DNA from: a virus | DNA: 25,162 nt | Virus record (IMG/VR): IMGVR_UViG_3300013088_000124 | Coordinates: 1-25,162 of that record | Reading direction: 5' to 3' (one strand) | Notes under the pieces: generated by a model | Database searches by the model: none | What the model saw: the letters and a program-made list of their open reading frames with translations, nothing else | Told to the model about the DNA's origin: nothing | In this document: positions 6,009 through 14,237 of the stretch, one piece after another | Position numbering within the stretch: position 1 is the first letter of the stretch | Layout of the letters: each line of letters starts with the position of its first letter | Made by a program: the position numbers and the translations under genes

Positions 6009-9000
6009 GCCGGAGCCTCCGTCTTTATTGTCAGCCCGCCGCGGATGACAGAATTGAGCATGTAGGACAGGTCGCCGGTGTTTTTTTCAACCTTTGTGCC
6101 GCTTTTCTCAATTGCTACTGTCAAGGCCCTTAATTCAGAGATCAGCTCCGCGTTACTCGCCTGATCCTTCGAACCGTAAACCGTCGCCGGGTAGCTGGTG
6201 CGCGGGGAAACTATCAGTTCTGTCCCGTGGAGGGTGGCACCGTATCCGCTATATGGTCCGGTAGAGATCCCGCCATCTGCAAAGCCGCGCGACTCGTGGG
6301 CCGAAATGTCCCATGATGTCTTCGCGCCACCCAACATGGCCGATTCAAGCGCGGAGCCGGTTAATCCCGTGCCAAGATACCATGCCAATCCTTCAGAATC
6401 AGCAACCCGTCCGAAAAACCGCTGGTAATTGTCGATGATCTCGTTGGCGACTATATCCAACTTTTGTGCCCCATTGTGGATTGCTGTGGTCAGTGCTCCG
6501 CCCGTCAACCCGGTCTTCTGGTAATACTGCTTACCAATATCTTCGGCGGCTCTGCCAAACAGCGCTTGATAGTTCGCCTCTATCTCATTGGGCTGAATCG
6601 GCGGCGGCAAGGGGGGCGCAATGGTCCCGCCCGCCGCTACAACCGCCGCCTGGGCGAGCTGGAGCGCCGCTATCGCATCGGCAACGGAAAGCACGCTTGT
6701 ATCGATCCCCAGCAGGGCGTTCATCTGGGCATCGCGCCATGCGATATTTGCATCATAATTCTTCGTGAGGATGGAGATCTGCAGTTCCTGATCGGTCATG
6801 GACTTTTCAGCGGTGCCCAGTTGGGCGCCGGCATACTTTTCCAGCTCCGAGATCGCCGCATAGGTGGTCATGAAATCCCGCTTGTAGTCCGTCGAATTGG
6901 CGTACATCTCCGGGGTGATCCCGGTGAGGATGTCAACGGATTTTTGGACATCTTTGAGGCCGGAAAGGTCGCCCTTTCGCGCCTTCTCCAAGACGTTGGC
7001 AAGGTCCACCTGCGCCCGCATGAAGGTTGCGTGATCCGCAGCCGCGTCGACCAGTTTCATGCGCTCTTTGGCGGTTCGGAGTTTGTCGACCCCGGATTTC
7101 AAATCGGCGATGATCGCCTTTGTGGCGTCCAGGGTGGTATTCATCCCGGCCAATTCAAGGTTGTAAGTATCGGTCAACCGCTTCTTTTCAGCGTCAAAGG
7201 CTTTCTTCAGGTTGTCCTCGGCAACGGAAAGGAGCTTTTCCGCATTGTCGAGCTGGGCCTGATAGTATTGATCGGCCATTTCGGACATCTGCAGCAGGGC
7301 AACATAGGCTTTCTGCCCGGCGGTGGTGGTCAGATCCAGCCCTTCGACAAGCTGCCGGTAGCCCGCCCAATTGCCGGGGAGGGCCATGTTCATTGCCGCG
7401 AGGGAGTCGGTGAGCTGGCCCTGTAACCGGAGCTGCTTTTCCTCATCCGAGAAAAACTTGTCGTAATAGGTGGCGGCTGCTTCCTGGAGTTTATCCAGGC
7501 CACCGGCGATTTCTATCAATGCCTCTGAAAAGGCGATCATCTGCGGGATGGTGCCGCTGTAAGTCTGCCCGGTCATGTCAAGGACATCCGCAATCACGGC
7601 CTTGTCAATCAACAGGCGGCTTGCCGTTTCAAGCAGCCCTTCGTTTAATTTTTGATATTGTCCTATGACATCGCCAAGCAGGGCATTTGCCGCCGTATCG
7701 CTCATGGTGCTGATCGCTTCCGAAATAGCCTTGCTGATTTCTTCCGAGGTCTTGCCCATCAAATTGACGGCGAGGTTGCCGAACGAGTAGGCATAAATCT
7801 TGTCCATATCCGCGCCGAACGCTTGCCCGTAAGTGATGATGGCGGAAGAAAGGCTTGCATACACTTGCCGCATCATCCTTACGCTGGCATCGTCAAGGGC
7901 TGAGTTTTCGCCCGTAAGGGATGTGCTGTCAGAGCCAAAGAGACCTCCATCCCTATTTGTTACCCAGTTTCCCCATTTGTAAGGGCTTACCGATGCCCCC
8001 CGATTCCCGATGATTTCCTGGATCGACCCCGCATCGACCCCGATTCCAGAACCACTCTGTGACGTTGTAGTGCTGCCCCATAACCATTGATCGATTGCAG
8101 CGAAAATCTTGTCTGCATATAGGGAATACTTCGCCGCGATCGCGCTGAGCCGGGGGGATGTTTGGCCGAGGTCGATCATTGTTTCGCTCGCCGTGAACGT
8201 GCCGCCTCCCCGGATCAAACTCGTCACCAGCCCCGTGATGTTGGAATTCAAATCCTTCATCTCGTTGTAAATGCCGGTGAGCTTCGTATTTTCCATGTCG
8301 TAGGTGCCTTGCAAGAGTTCCCACGATTTCTGGATGGATTCGGAGCCTTGATCGTTTGCGCCGCCGAGGACTGTGGTGTTTTGGCCGTAAGCCGCCGCTT
8401 TAACCGGATAGCTCCCGCCGCTACCGCTGAACGATGCTCCTATCTGCGCTAAGTAGGATGCGACAACAGCCGCGACAGCCAACCCTCGCGCGATAGCCGT
8501 ATATCCATCTCCGTTTGCCATTGCATTAATGACGGCCTCAACCCCCTTGACTACGGCGTTAGCCGTATCGAAGCCCTTTTGAGCCAAAGCAAAGGCCATC
8601 GACATCTCGTGGTATTGTTTCTGCTTTGCCGACCCCTGATCATAAAGTTGGCTGACATATTCGAGGGCAGTTGACCACTCGCCCAGCGCATCCTTCATTG
8701 ATGATGCGTATTGAAAATTAGCCGCCCTTTTTTGTTCTGCTGCCCACTTCGCGGCTGCCACGTCGTCGCCATAAAAAGCCGCCAGGCGTTTTTCTTCTTT
8801 ATCAATCCAATCAAGTTTATTCTGTCGATACTTGTCTTCATAGCCTCCGATTGTTGAATAGTACTCGGCAAGTTCTTTTGACTGACCCCAATATTCGGCC
8901 ATGAGCGCATCAATCCCGATCTTGTTTTTCTGATCGGGGGCGACTTTCGTGCCGGTCATTTTCTCGTACAGGGCTATCGCGTCCCATACGTCCGCCTCTA

Positions 9001-10531
9001 TCTTCACCCGCCCAGCTCCGGCATGCCGCGCAAACTCAATAAGGTCCGCGGCCTGTTTTTTCTCCCATGTTACATAGGCCGAATATGCGCTCTTCATGAA
9101 TTCGAGGGTCTTTGCGTTGTTCAGTTGAATTTGCAGCCTATTTTCATATCGCTTCGCGGCTACATCGGCATCCATTGCGATCATTTTTTGTGCAACAAAG
9201 AGGGCGGCGCTGACTTTATCTCGGTCGGTCTTGGCTCGGGCCGCCTCCTCGAGGATGATCTCCTTCTTTGAGCGGTCGTAATATTCATCGATGAGCGTTG
9301 CCCTCTCGGCAAGGGTCTCGCGGCCTATCTGGAGTTCGTTCTCGCCGGCCAGTTTTCTGATCTCCTCGTTGTATTTGATCCGCGCTTCCTCTTCCGCAAA
9401 ATAGGCTTTATTCTCGGCCTTCATCGTTTCAAGGGCCATTTTTCGCTGTTGAACTGCGCCGATCATGGCGGCTAATTTGGCATCCGCGGCCGCCTTCGCC
9501 TTTTCAGCGCTTTGAATTGCCGCCAAGTCCCCCGCTTTGGCCGCCGCAGCCTGGCCGAGGATGTTGTCCATGCCCTTCGCGGCCAGTTCGCCGGATGCGC
9601 CGAGCATATCGTCAACCGCCTTGCCCATCACTTCGGCGTTTTCCCTGTACGCTTTGGCTCGGTCATCCTGCCCGGTCATTTCAAAAAACTTGGCGGAGGC
9701 CAAATCCATGTACTTCAAGAGCAATGGGAATCCCGACGCGGCGGTCAGCACGCCGGCGGCGAGCCATTGGAAAAAGCCGGTTGCAACCTGGAGGCTGCGA
9801 ATTAGGAAATTGCCGATTGTATCGGCTGTTTCTTTTGCTCCGGCTTTAAATATTTGGAGCTGCTCCTTGGCGTCGATCGCCACGGTCCCCACTTTGGCGG
9901 CCTGGAGGGCCGCATTGGCCATCGCGATCTCGTAGAGGCCGACGTCGTCGATTCCCTCAGCCAAGGCCTGGTTGACCAGTGTCATTTCCTGCTTCGTGAT
10001 CAGACCGTACTGCTTGAGCGCCCGGGGCATATTGGTTGATATGGCGTCCGTGATGGTCTCGTAGGTGGTTTTGACGTCCTGCCCGGTGACGCGAGCGGAG
10101 ATCCGCGCCGCCTCCATGATCTTGACCATCTCCTCGCCCTTCAGGCCAAGAATCAACCCTTTGGCGGCCTTTTGCATGAGATCGGTCTCTTCGATCGTGC
10201 CTGCGGATGCGCGCTTCATGGCGGCGAGGACACCGTCGGCGCTTTCATTCGCCGCCGCGGCGACGGAGCGAAACGAGGCTTCGCCCTGCTGGGATGCAGC
10301 GCCCTGCTCGATGTACGCCATCGCCTTTTTGAAGGCCACGCCGGCCGCATACGCCGCAGCGGTAAGTTCAACCCACGACGACTTGAGTTTACCGATAAGG
10401 CTGGCCGACGACGACGCGGAATCAGACACCTTCTGCAGGGCTTGTCCCGCGTTGGCTTCGAATTGCTTCATCGTCACCGACCCGTTGTCGTTGACTTTGA
10501 TCTCTATAGCGATAGTGCTTTGGTTTGCCAT
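6005..10531 (-). CDS. Tail tape measure protein
   Basis: At 1508 aa from ATG 10531 this is by far the longest gene and follows the frameshifted chaperone pair, the standard place for the tape measure. It shows an Ala-rich helical N-terminus (LTAAAYAAGVAFKKAMAYIEQG), a hydrophobic segment near residues 240-275 (FLIRSLQVATGFFQWLAAGV), long charged coiled-coil stretches, and two copies of a Y..LFGRAA(D/E) repeat near residues 1320-1390 that resemble DUF4214 motifs. A GFADGGISTGP...HGTE motif common near tape-measure C-termini follows. The protein sets tail length and is thought to pass through the membrane during DNA entry; at about 1.5 angstrom per residue the tail would be roughly 220-230 nm. 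A GTG at 10567 is an alternative start. It overlaps the chaperone frame by 28 bp. Confidence 0.92.
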   Translation of the reverse strand: MANQSTIAIEIKVNDNGSVTMKQFEANAGQALQKVSDSASSSASLIGKLKSSWVELTAAAYAAGVAFKKAMAYIEQGAASQQGEASFRSVAAAANESADGVLAAMKRASAGTIEETDLMQKAAKGLILGLKGEEMVKIMEAARISARVTGQDVKTTYETITDAISTNMPRALKQYGLITKQEMTLVNQALAEGIDDVGLYEIAMANAALQAAKVGTVAIDAKEQLQIFKAGAKETADTIGNFLIRSLQVATGFFQWLAAGVLTAASGFPLLLKYMDLASAKFFEMTGQDDRAKAYRENAEVMGKAVDDMLGASGELAAKGMDNILGQAAAAKAGDLAAIQSAEKAKAAADAKLAAMIGAVQQRKMALETMKAENKAYFAEEEARIKYNEEIRKLAGENELQIGRETLAERATLIDEYYDRSKKEIILEEAARAKTDRDKVSAALFVAQKMIAMDADVAAKRYENRLQIQLNNAKTLEFMKSAYSAYVTWEKKQAADLIEFARHAGAGRVKIEADVWDAIALYEKMTGTKVAPDQKNKIGIDALMAEYWGQSKELAEYYSTIGGYEDKYRQNKLDWIDKEEKRLAAFYGDDVAAAKWAAEQKRAANFQYASSMKDALGEWSTALEYVSQLYDQGSAKQKQYHEMSMAFALAQKGFDTANAVVKGVEAVINAMANGDGYTAIARGLAVAAVVASYLAQIGASFSGSGGSYPVKAAAYGQNTTVLGGANDQGSESIQKSWELLQGTYDMENTKLTGIYNEMKDLNSNITGLVTSLIRGGGTFTASETMIDLGQTSPRLSAIAAKYSLYADKIFAAIDQWLWGSTTTSQSGSGIGVDAGSIQEIIGNRGASVSPYKWGNWVTNRDGGLFGSDSTSLTGENSALDDASVRMMRQVYASLSSAIITYGQAFGADMDKIYAYSFGNLAVNLMGKTSEEISKAISEAISTMSDTAANALLGDVIGQYQKLNEGLLETASRLLIDKAVIADVLDMTGQTYSGTIPQMIAFSEALIEIAGGLDKLQEAAATYYDKFFSDEEKQLRLQGQLTDSLAAMNMALPGNWAGYRQLVEGLDLTTTAGQKAYVALLQMSEMADQYYQAQLDNAEKLLSVAEDNLKKAFDAEKKRLTDTYNLELAGMNTTLDATKAIIADLKSGVDKLRTAKERMKLVDAAADHATFMRAQVDLANVLEKARKGDLSGLKDVQKSVDILTGITPEMYANSTDYKRDFMTTYAAISELEKYAGAQLGTAEKSMTDQELQISILTKNYDANIAWRDAQMNALLGIDTSVLSVADAIAALQLAQAAVVAAGGTIAPPLPPPIQPNEIEANYQALFGRAAEDIGKQYYQKTGLTGGALTTAIHNGAQKLDIVANEIIDNYQRFFGRVADSEGLAWYLGTGLTGSALESAMLGGAKTSWDISAHESRGFADGGISTGPYSGYGATLHGTELIVSPRTSYPATVYGSKDQASNAELISELRALTVAIEKSGTKVEKNTGDLSYMLNSVIRGGLTIKTEAPA

Positions 10532-10812
10532 TCCATTGTTTCCTCGACCAGCCCCAGATCCATCCACTCCTCCAGGCTCAGGTCGTTTTTACCAAAGGGG
10601 TACCCGGCTTTTCGCAACTGCCGGAGTTTGAACATTTTATGCGTGTATTCGCTTAACTCGCTTTGCTTCTTTTTTTCGCATTCTCCGCACCGGTGGGTGA
10701 GCAGGGCGACTATCAGCTCACCGTCATCGGTTGAACATTCTTCCAAACATGTCGCCTCTTCGATGTCGTCGCAGAGCCCTCGGCGGATCGCCGCCAGGTC
10801 TACACTAAAGGG
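10504..10812 (-). CDS. Tail assembly chaperone, -1 frame extension (lambda gpT-like part)
   Basis: This reading frame has no good start of its own. It is open without a stop from the CCCTTTA heptamer at 10812-10806 to 10504, in the -1 frame relative to the upstream chaperone. A slip at the heptamer would give a 237-aa fusion: 137 residues of the first protein followed by 100 residues beginning SVDLAAIRRG. The extension has a Cys cluster (CLEEC ... HRCGEC) that could bind metal, then a basic, Leu-rich C-terminus (KLRQLRKAGYPFG) and ends overlapping the tape measure start. In lambda the G-T fusion binds the tape measure and recruits tail tube protein. A TTG start at 10746 is the alternative, giving 80 aa. 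The assignment rests on position, frame and slippery site, not on sequence similarity. Confidence 0.75.
   Translation of the reverse strand, partial: PFSVDLAAIRRGLCDDIEEATCLEECSTDDGELIVALLTHRCGECEKKKQSELSEYTHKMFKLRQLRKAGYPFGKNDLSLEEWMDLGLVEETMEWQTKALSL
10782..10812 (-). promoter_or_regulatory. Programmed -1 ribosomal frameshift site (CCCTTTA heptamer plus hairpin)
   Basis: On the sense strand the zero frame reads GAC CCT TTA GTG TAG. C-CCT-TTA is a perfect X-XXY-YYZ heptamer (10812-10806), two codons before the stop (10802-10800). Nine to ten bases after it, GGCGG-CGAT-CCGCC (10795-10782) forms a GC-only 5-bp stem, extendable by a U-G pair. Both elements match the known architecture of tail-chaperone frameshift signals. 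Confidence 0.8.
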
Positions 10813-11216
10813 TCTTCGGGCTTCCCGGCTTCCTCCTCGTCCGGCGTGTCGCTGATCAGCGAGGATTCAAAGACGTGCATGGCCAGCATTTCGATCACGT
10901 CCTGCGCGTACTGCCGGACGATCGTCTTCCATGCCGGGTCGTAATTGGGAGACTTCGGATCCGACGCGAGGGGCTTTCCTTCTTCCTTCTCGAAACAGCC
11001 TTCCTTGAAGCCGAGCAGGATCGCCGAGCCGTACTTCAGCCGCGCCGTACCCACGTTGCTTTCGATTTTGTTCCCGCGCCTGGTGGCCAGGGAATTGGTG
11101 TAGGCGACGCGTTCCTCGGTTGTCGGCAGGCGGTAAAAGAGGGTGATTTTCGACTCGCTGATGCGGTCAAAAAAGGTCACTACACAGGGCTGCTTATCAT
11201 TCAATAATCGGGGCAT
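10800..11216 (-). CDS. Tail assembly chaperone (lambda gpG-like, zero-frame product)
   Basis: A 138-aa acidic protein between the tail tube and tape measure genes, the slot of lambda gpG, whose length (140 aa) is nearly the same. It starts MPRLLNDKQPCVVTFFDRIS, with AAAGGA ahead of ATG 11216. The N-terminal half is beta/alpha mixed (ITLFYRLPTTEERVAYTNSL) and the C-terminal half helical (TIVRQYAQDVIEMLAMHVF), closing with an acidic tail (DTPDEEEAGKPED). The gene ends two codons after a CCCTTTA slippery site that links it to the downstream frame. Family members keep the tape measure soluble and guide tube polymerisation. Sequence divergence among these chaperones is extreme, so the call depends on synteny and the frameshift signal. 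Confidence 0.75.
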   Translation of the reverse strand: MPRLLNDKQPCVVTFFDRISESKITLFYRLPTTEERVAYTNSLATRRGNKIESNVGTARLKYGSAILLGFKEGCFEKEEGKPLASDPKSPNYDPAWKTIVRQYAQDVIEMLAMHVFESSLISDTPDEEEAGKPEDPLV

Positions 11217-11419
11217 TGGATCTGTCCTTTCTCCCGTGGGGCGGGATGTTTTGCCCCCTCCCCTTTGTCCCCTCCCGCGAGGGGAGGGGAGATCTCGTAT
11301 CCGCTTTCGCGGGGAGATCTTGAGAGGGCGCGTGGTTTATGGCGGGGGGCGGTGGGGTTCTTCCCCCATAGGCCGGGAGATATCCCGGCTTACCGCGGCC
11401 GCCCCCGTAACTTCCGTCT
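11217..11419 (-). other. Hairpin-rich non-coding spacer between tail tube and chaperone genes
   Basis: No convincing gene. Several inverted repeats follow one another: CCCCTC-CCGC-GAGGGG (about 11269-11284), AGATCTC ... GAGATCT (11290-11320), GGGG-TTCTT-CCCC (11354-11366) and GCCGGGA-GATA-TCCCGGC (11372-11389). With the 47-nt double hairpin at 11420-11466 they fill the whole 262-nt gap. They could act as attenuators, partial terminators or RNA-processing sites after the highly expressed tube gene. Confidence 0.55.
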
Positions 11420-11466
11420 GGAAACACGATGCGATCCCGCCGGGCGGGCTTCCGCATCATGTCCCC
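11420..11466 (-). repeat. 47-nt double-hairpin repeat, copy A
   Basis: Plus-strand arms GGAAACACGATGCG (11420-11433) and CGCATCATGTCCCC (11453-11466) enclose an inner stem CCCGC/GCGGG. It lies 12 nt after the stop of the tail tube gene. In the minus-strand RNA all 14 outer pairs form (with G-U wobbles); in plus-strand RNA three would be mismatched. It matches copy B at 43 of 47 positions. Confidence 0.85.
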
Positions 11467-11478
11467 GTGGCGTTATGT

Positions 11479-13005
11479 TTAAGCCGCGTACGTCGCCTGT
11501 AAATTCTTCACCTTGACGATCACCGAGCCGTAGGTGTCATCCTCGAGGACCTGAAGATCACCGGCCTCGCCGAGCCGCTTCCCGTCCACCGAGATCGGCG
11601 CCGCAAGGACTGCCACTTTCGGGAAGATGATCTCCACCTGGTACTTGTGGGGCGTGTCGTAGATTGCCCCTTCGGCCAGGATGTAGAATCCCATAGTGTC
11701 GTTGTCGATCAGCTTCTGCTGCATGATAAACTCACGGAACTCGCGGTTCAGCGTGATCTTCTGCGTCCTTCCGCCGCGCATGCCCCTGGAGGCATAAGTG
11801 CCGCCCCCCCCGGGGACAAACTCCACAGCCATGTTTTTATTCCCCGACCAATCGACGGATTTTACCTCGGCCTGTAATTCACGGCCGCCCAGAAAGGTCG
11901 TCCCGTTCCACTTTCCGCCGGCCTTTAGCGTCATCTGCGACACCCGCAGCGGGGTCTCATTGATCCGCGCGGGGAACGTCATCCATCCCGATTCCGTCGG
12001 GATGTAGAGGATATCATAGGTGGCGTTTGTGGATTCGATGACGGTTCCGGGATCGGTCCCGGCGTCATACGCCACCGCGAACCCCGAGGAGTTGATCGCG
12101 ACGGAGAATGAATCGACTCCGATATACGTGACGGTCTGCTCGCCGTTGAGGCCGGACCAGTCCGCCTGCGTGATCCCCGCAAAAGTCACTTTGTCGGTGC
12201 TGACCAGACCGTGGGCAACCCACGTAACGACGCAAGCCGCCGCCTTCGAGAGCCCGGCGATAGCCACCGCTGTCGCCGGCGGCGTGATGGTGATGACAGC
12301 CGGAGTCGCAGCGGAGACCTCCGAGAATGCGACATTCTGATATTCGCCGCTGTTTGGCATCAACACGCGGATCTGCTGGACGTTTTCCAGCCTTGTCGCG
12401 GCGCTCGCGGGAGTGTCGTCCTGGACGGCCAGGGCGGCCAGCGTCAGCGACGTGGCGTTCATTTTGGCCGTCTTGTTCTCTTTTGCGATATTGTCCGTAT
12501 ACTTTCCGGCGCCCTTGATCGTCCCCGAGATCTTGCACCAGGCGTCCTTTGCAAACGATGCCGAGATGGAATCGACGAACATCGAAGCAAACCGCCGCCG
12601 GAGAACATTGTCGCCATAGCGCTGCGCCGCCGTAAACGAGGGCTCCGAGCGATCATCATCAAGGTCTCCGTCAATCGGGGTGATGGTATGCTGATAACCC
12701 GTTCCGGCAGGCACCGTGGCGCACTCACCCAGAAAATACGCCAGCAGGAAGGCAAAGTGCTGCGGCTGCGCCTTCTCAAAATTGAATGTGGCGTTGGACA
12801 GCGAACCCAGGTCGTAGAGGGTGTCGGGCTCCTCTTTTCCGGTCGCCTCATTTTCGTTTGACTCGCGCCGGTGCTCCAGGTTGATGATGTCGCCCAGGGC
12901 GCAGAGCATCGTCGTATCCAGCGTCTGTTCCGTATTGATGGCCGTCTCCCTTGTGTTGGCCGAGACGGCGATCAGATCGTGCGTCGCCATGTGTGATCGC
13001 GTCAT
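11479..13005 (-). CDS. Major tail tube protein with inserted surface domain
   Basis: A 508-aa protein. The N-terminus has NTEQTLDTTMLC and long beta-strand stretches, with FAFLLAYFLG and GTGYQHTITPIDGD typical of siphovirus/Mu-type tube proteins. Residues about 100-200 (SISASFAKDAWCKISGTIKGAGKY) and 340-500 (RVSQMTLKAGGKW, GGGGTYASRGMRG, YQVEIIFPKVAVL) continue the tube fold. Between them, residues about 256-325 (CVVTWVAHGLVSTDKVTFAGI ... DSFSVAINSSGF) form a separate small beta module. This module also recurs in other phage virion proteins and probably projects from the tube. ATG 13005 follows GGAGG; the gene starts 4 bp after the small gene upstream. The gap after its stop is a hairpin-rich spacer. 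The call is by composition, module layout and synteny with the tape measure. Confidence 0.75.
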   Translation of the reverse strand: MTRSHMATHDLIAVSANTRETAINTEQTLDTTMLCALGDIINLEHRRESNENEATGKEEPDTLYDLGSLSNATFNFEKAQPQHFAFLLAYFLGECATVPAGTGYQHTITPIDGDLDDDRSEPSFTAAQRYGDNVLRRRFASMFVDSISASFAKDAWCKISGTIKGAGKYTDNIAKENKTAKMNATSLTLAALAVQDDTPASAATRLENVQQIRVLMPNSGEYQNVAFSEVSAATPAVITITPPATAVAIAGLSKAAACVVTWVAHGLVSTDKVTFAGITQADWSGLNGEQTVTYIGVDSFSVAINSSGFAVAYDAGTDPGTVIESTNATYDILYIPTESGWMTFPARINETPLRVSQMTLKAGGKWNGTTFLGGRELQAEVKSVDWSGNKNMAVEFVPGGGGTYASRGMRGGRTQKITLNREFREFIMQQKLIDNDTMGFYILAEGAIYDTPHKYQVEIIFPKVAVLAAPISVDGKRLGEAGDLQVLEDDTYGSVIVKVKNLQATYAA

Positions 13006-13008
13006 AGC

Positions 13009-13242
13009 TTATTTCCTCCCCTTTTCCGAAGGCGGGTTTGAGACACCCTCCTCCTTGCTGTCGGCGACCTTTGCGGGTTTTGCCGCCTCGCGCACCGGCG
13101 CGGCCGCCTTTTTGATTTCCGTGAAATTACCGGCCATGCCGGGCGGAATCTCGTCGTATGACTTGCCCGGCTCAAACTTCCGGCCCCCGAACGGGCCTTC
13201 CACCATTGTGAATGCCTCTTTTCCTTTTTTTAACTCAAACAT
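13009..13242 (-). CDS. Small phage protein of unknown function
   Basis: A 77-aa protein with AGGAGG ahead of ATG 13242. The first half is a compact segment (MFELKKGKEAFTMVEGPFGG ... GKSYDEIPPGMAGNF) with the look of a small SH3-like or decoration-type fold. The second half is Ala/Lys/Pro-rich and probably disordered. It sits between the tail terminator-like gene and the tail tube gene with 12-bp and 3-bp spacers, so it is clearly part of the structural operon. A similarly placed small gene occurs in Mu-like phages. I do not recognise the family. Confidence 0.65.
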   Translation of the reverse strand: MFELKKGKEAFTMVEGPFGGRKFEPGKSYDEIPPGMAGNFTEIKKAAAPVREAAKPAKVADSKEEGVSNPPSEKGRK

Positions 13243-13254
13243 AGCGCCTCCTTT

Positions 13255-13731
13255 TTAATTTTCCTGAGCCTCGATTACACACAATCTGCATTCCGCCACA
13301 TGGCACAAAACGTTGCCGAACATACGAGGTTCGATCACGTCTCCCTGCAACCCTACTGCGCCCGCCATAGGCCCCCAATCGGGGTCGATCGTTCGGCATT
13401 CACCGTCCAGGGTTTCGTGGCCTTTGAAGGCGGCACGCATATTCTCCAGATGATCGTCGAACATGATCCCGGTCGCGCGCTCGTCTTGCAGGCCCATGAT
13501 TCGCCTGAATAAGAATACGTGCGCCGTTTCGGTCTCCCCGATCGTTTGCTGCTGCTCCTGCCATTTTTCACGCACAAACGCGCACCCGTTGATCCGCCCG
13601 TCGGCATCTTTGTAAAGAGCGAGATATTTGTTCCAATCGGGGCTCCAGCGTTCGTAATCGTGGACAACCCCAATCCCGTCGACGCCCGCGAGGATGACCT
13701 TGATTCGCTCCCTGATCGCCGCCAAACTCAT
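13255..13731 (-). CDS. Probable tail terminator / neck protein
   Basis: A 158-aa protein starting MSLAAIRERIKVILAGVDGIGVVHDYERW, where the helix followed by 'G...VHDY.R.' is the usual opening of siphovirus tail-completion or tail-terminator proteins. The middle (HVFLFRRIMGLQDERATG) and the C-terminal segment (AVGLQGDVIEPRMFGNVLCHVAECRLCVIE) read as a mixed alpha/beta core ending in strands. Tail terminators cap the tube and join it to the neck. ATG 13731 overlaps the previous stop (ATGA), and the position after the gp10/G-like gene and before the tube gene is the expected one. The call is by synteny and fold impression. Confidence 0.6.
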   Translation of the reverse strand: MSLAAIRERIKVILAGVDGIGVVHDYERWSPDWNKYLALYKDADGRINGCAFVREKWQEQQQTIGETETAHVFLFRRIMGLQDERATGIMFDDHLENMRAAFKGHETLDGECRTIDPDWGPMAGAVGLQGDVIEPRMFGNVLCHVAECRLCVIEAQEN

Positions 13732-14237
13732 GCTTTATCCTCGCTTAGATGGAAGGCTATATCGTAGCCCGCCCGGTCAAAAATCTCCGTCATTTTTCCC
13801 TGGCTCTCTTTGAACGTATTTTCAAACATGTGGACGCCCGGGAAGCCCACCTTGCCGATCTTGCGCCGAATTAGAAACTCTACCCGCTGCGCCGGTTTCC
13901 CGCTGAGCCCGGTCTTGATCTCCACCCAGCGGAGCATGGATCCGGCGGGCGGCATTTTTTTGCCCGGGCGACGGCCATATTCGATAACATCTCCATATTT
14001 GCTCCCGTGGCCCACGATGCCGCTGATCGCCGTCCCGTGCTGAACAACCTCGCCGAAGATGGTACTCCGCAGGCCGCCCTGCATCCCGAAGACGCCCTGG
14101 GGGGTTCTTTCTTTGACTTTGCCCTCCAGGTATCCGGTCGCCTCGTACATGGCGGAGAGCAGGTCCTTCCGGATGATCTCCGGGGCCTTTCCGTCAAAGA
14201 TCGCGCCCTTCCTGCTGACCGTCGCTTTCAATTCCAT
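13728..14237 (-). CDS. HK97 gp10-like / Mu G-like virion morphogenesis (tail completion) protein
   Basis: A 169-aa protein from ATG 14237. It begins with an amphipathic helix (IIRKDLLSAMYEATGYLEGKVKERTPQGVFGMQGGLRSTIF), where 'V...TP.......LR.SI' is the hallmark of gp10-like neck proteins. It continues with the short strands HGTAISGIVGHGSKYGDVIEYGRRPGKKMPP, which match the 'Y....E.G...' core. It ends with a helical FPGVHMFENTFKESQGKMTEIF, also typical. The protein acts at the head-tail joint. The start ATG shares one base with the upstream stop (TGATG), and the stop overlaps the next start. Family recognition is good by motif pattern. Confidence 0.75.
   Translation of the reverse strand: MELKATVSRKGAIFDGKAPEIIRKDLLSAMYEATGYLEGKVKERTPQGVFGMQGGLRSTIFGEVVQHGTAISGIVGHGSKYGDVIEYGRRPGKKMPPAGSMLRWVEIKTGLSGKPAQRVEFLIRRKIGKVGFPGVHMFENTFKESQGKMTEIFDRAGYDIAFHLSEDKA

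Noticed and set aside
6464-7426. Plus-strand open frame of 320 codons opposite the tape measure.
   Set aside because: Shadow frame without start signals; the minus-strand tape measure explains the region.
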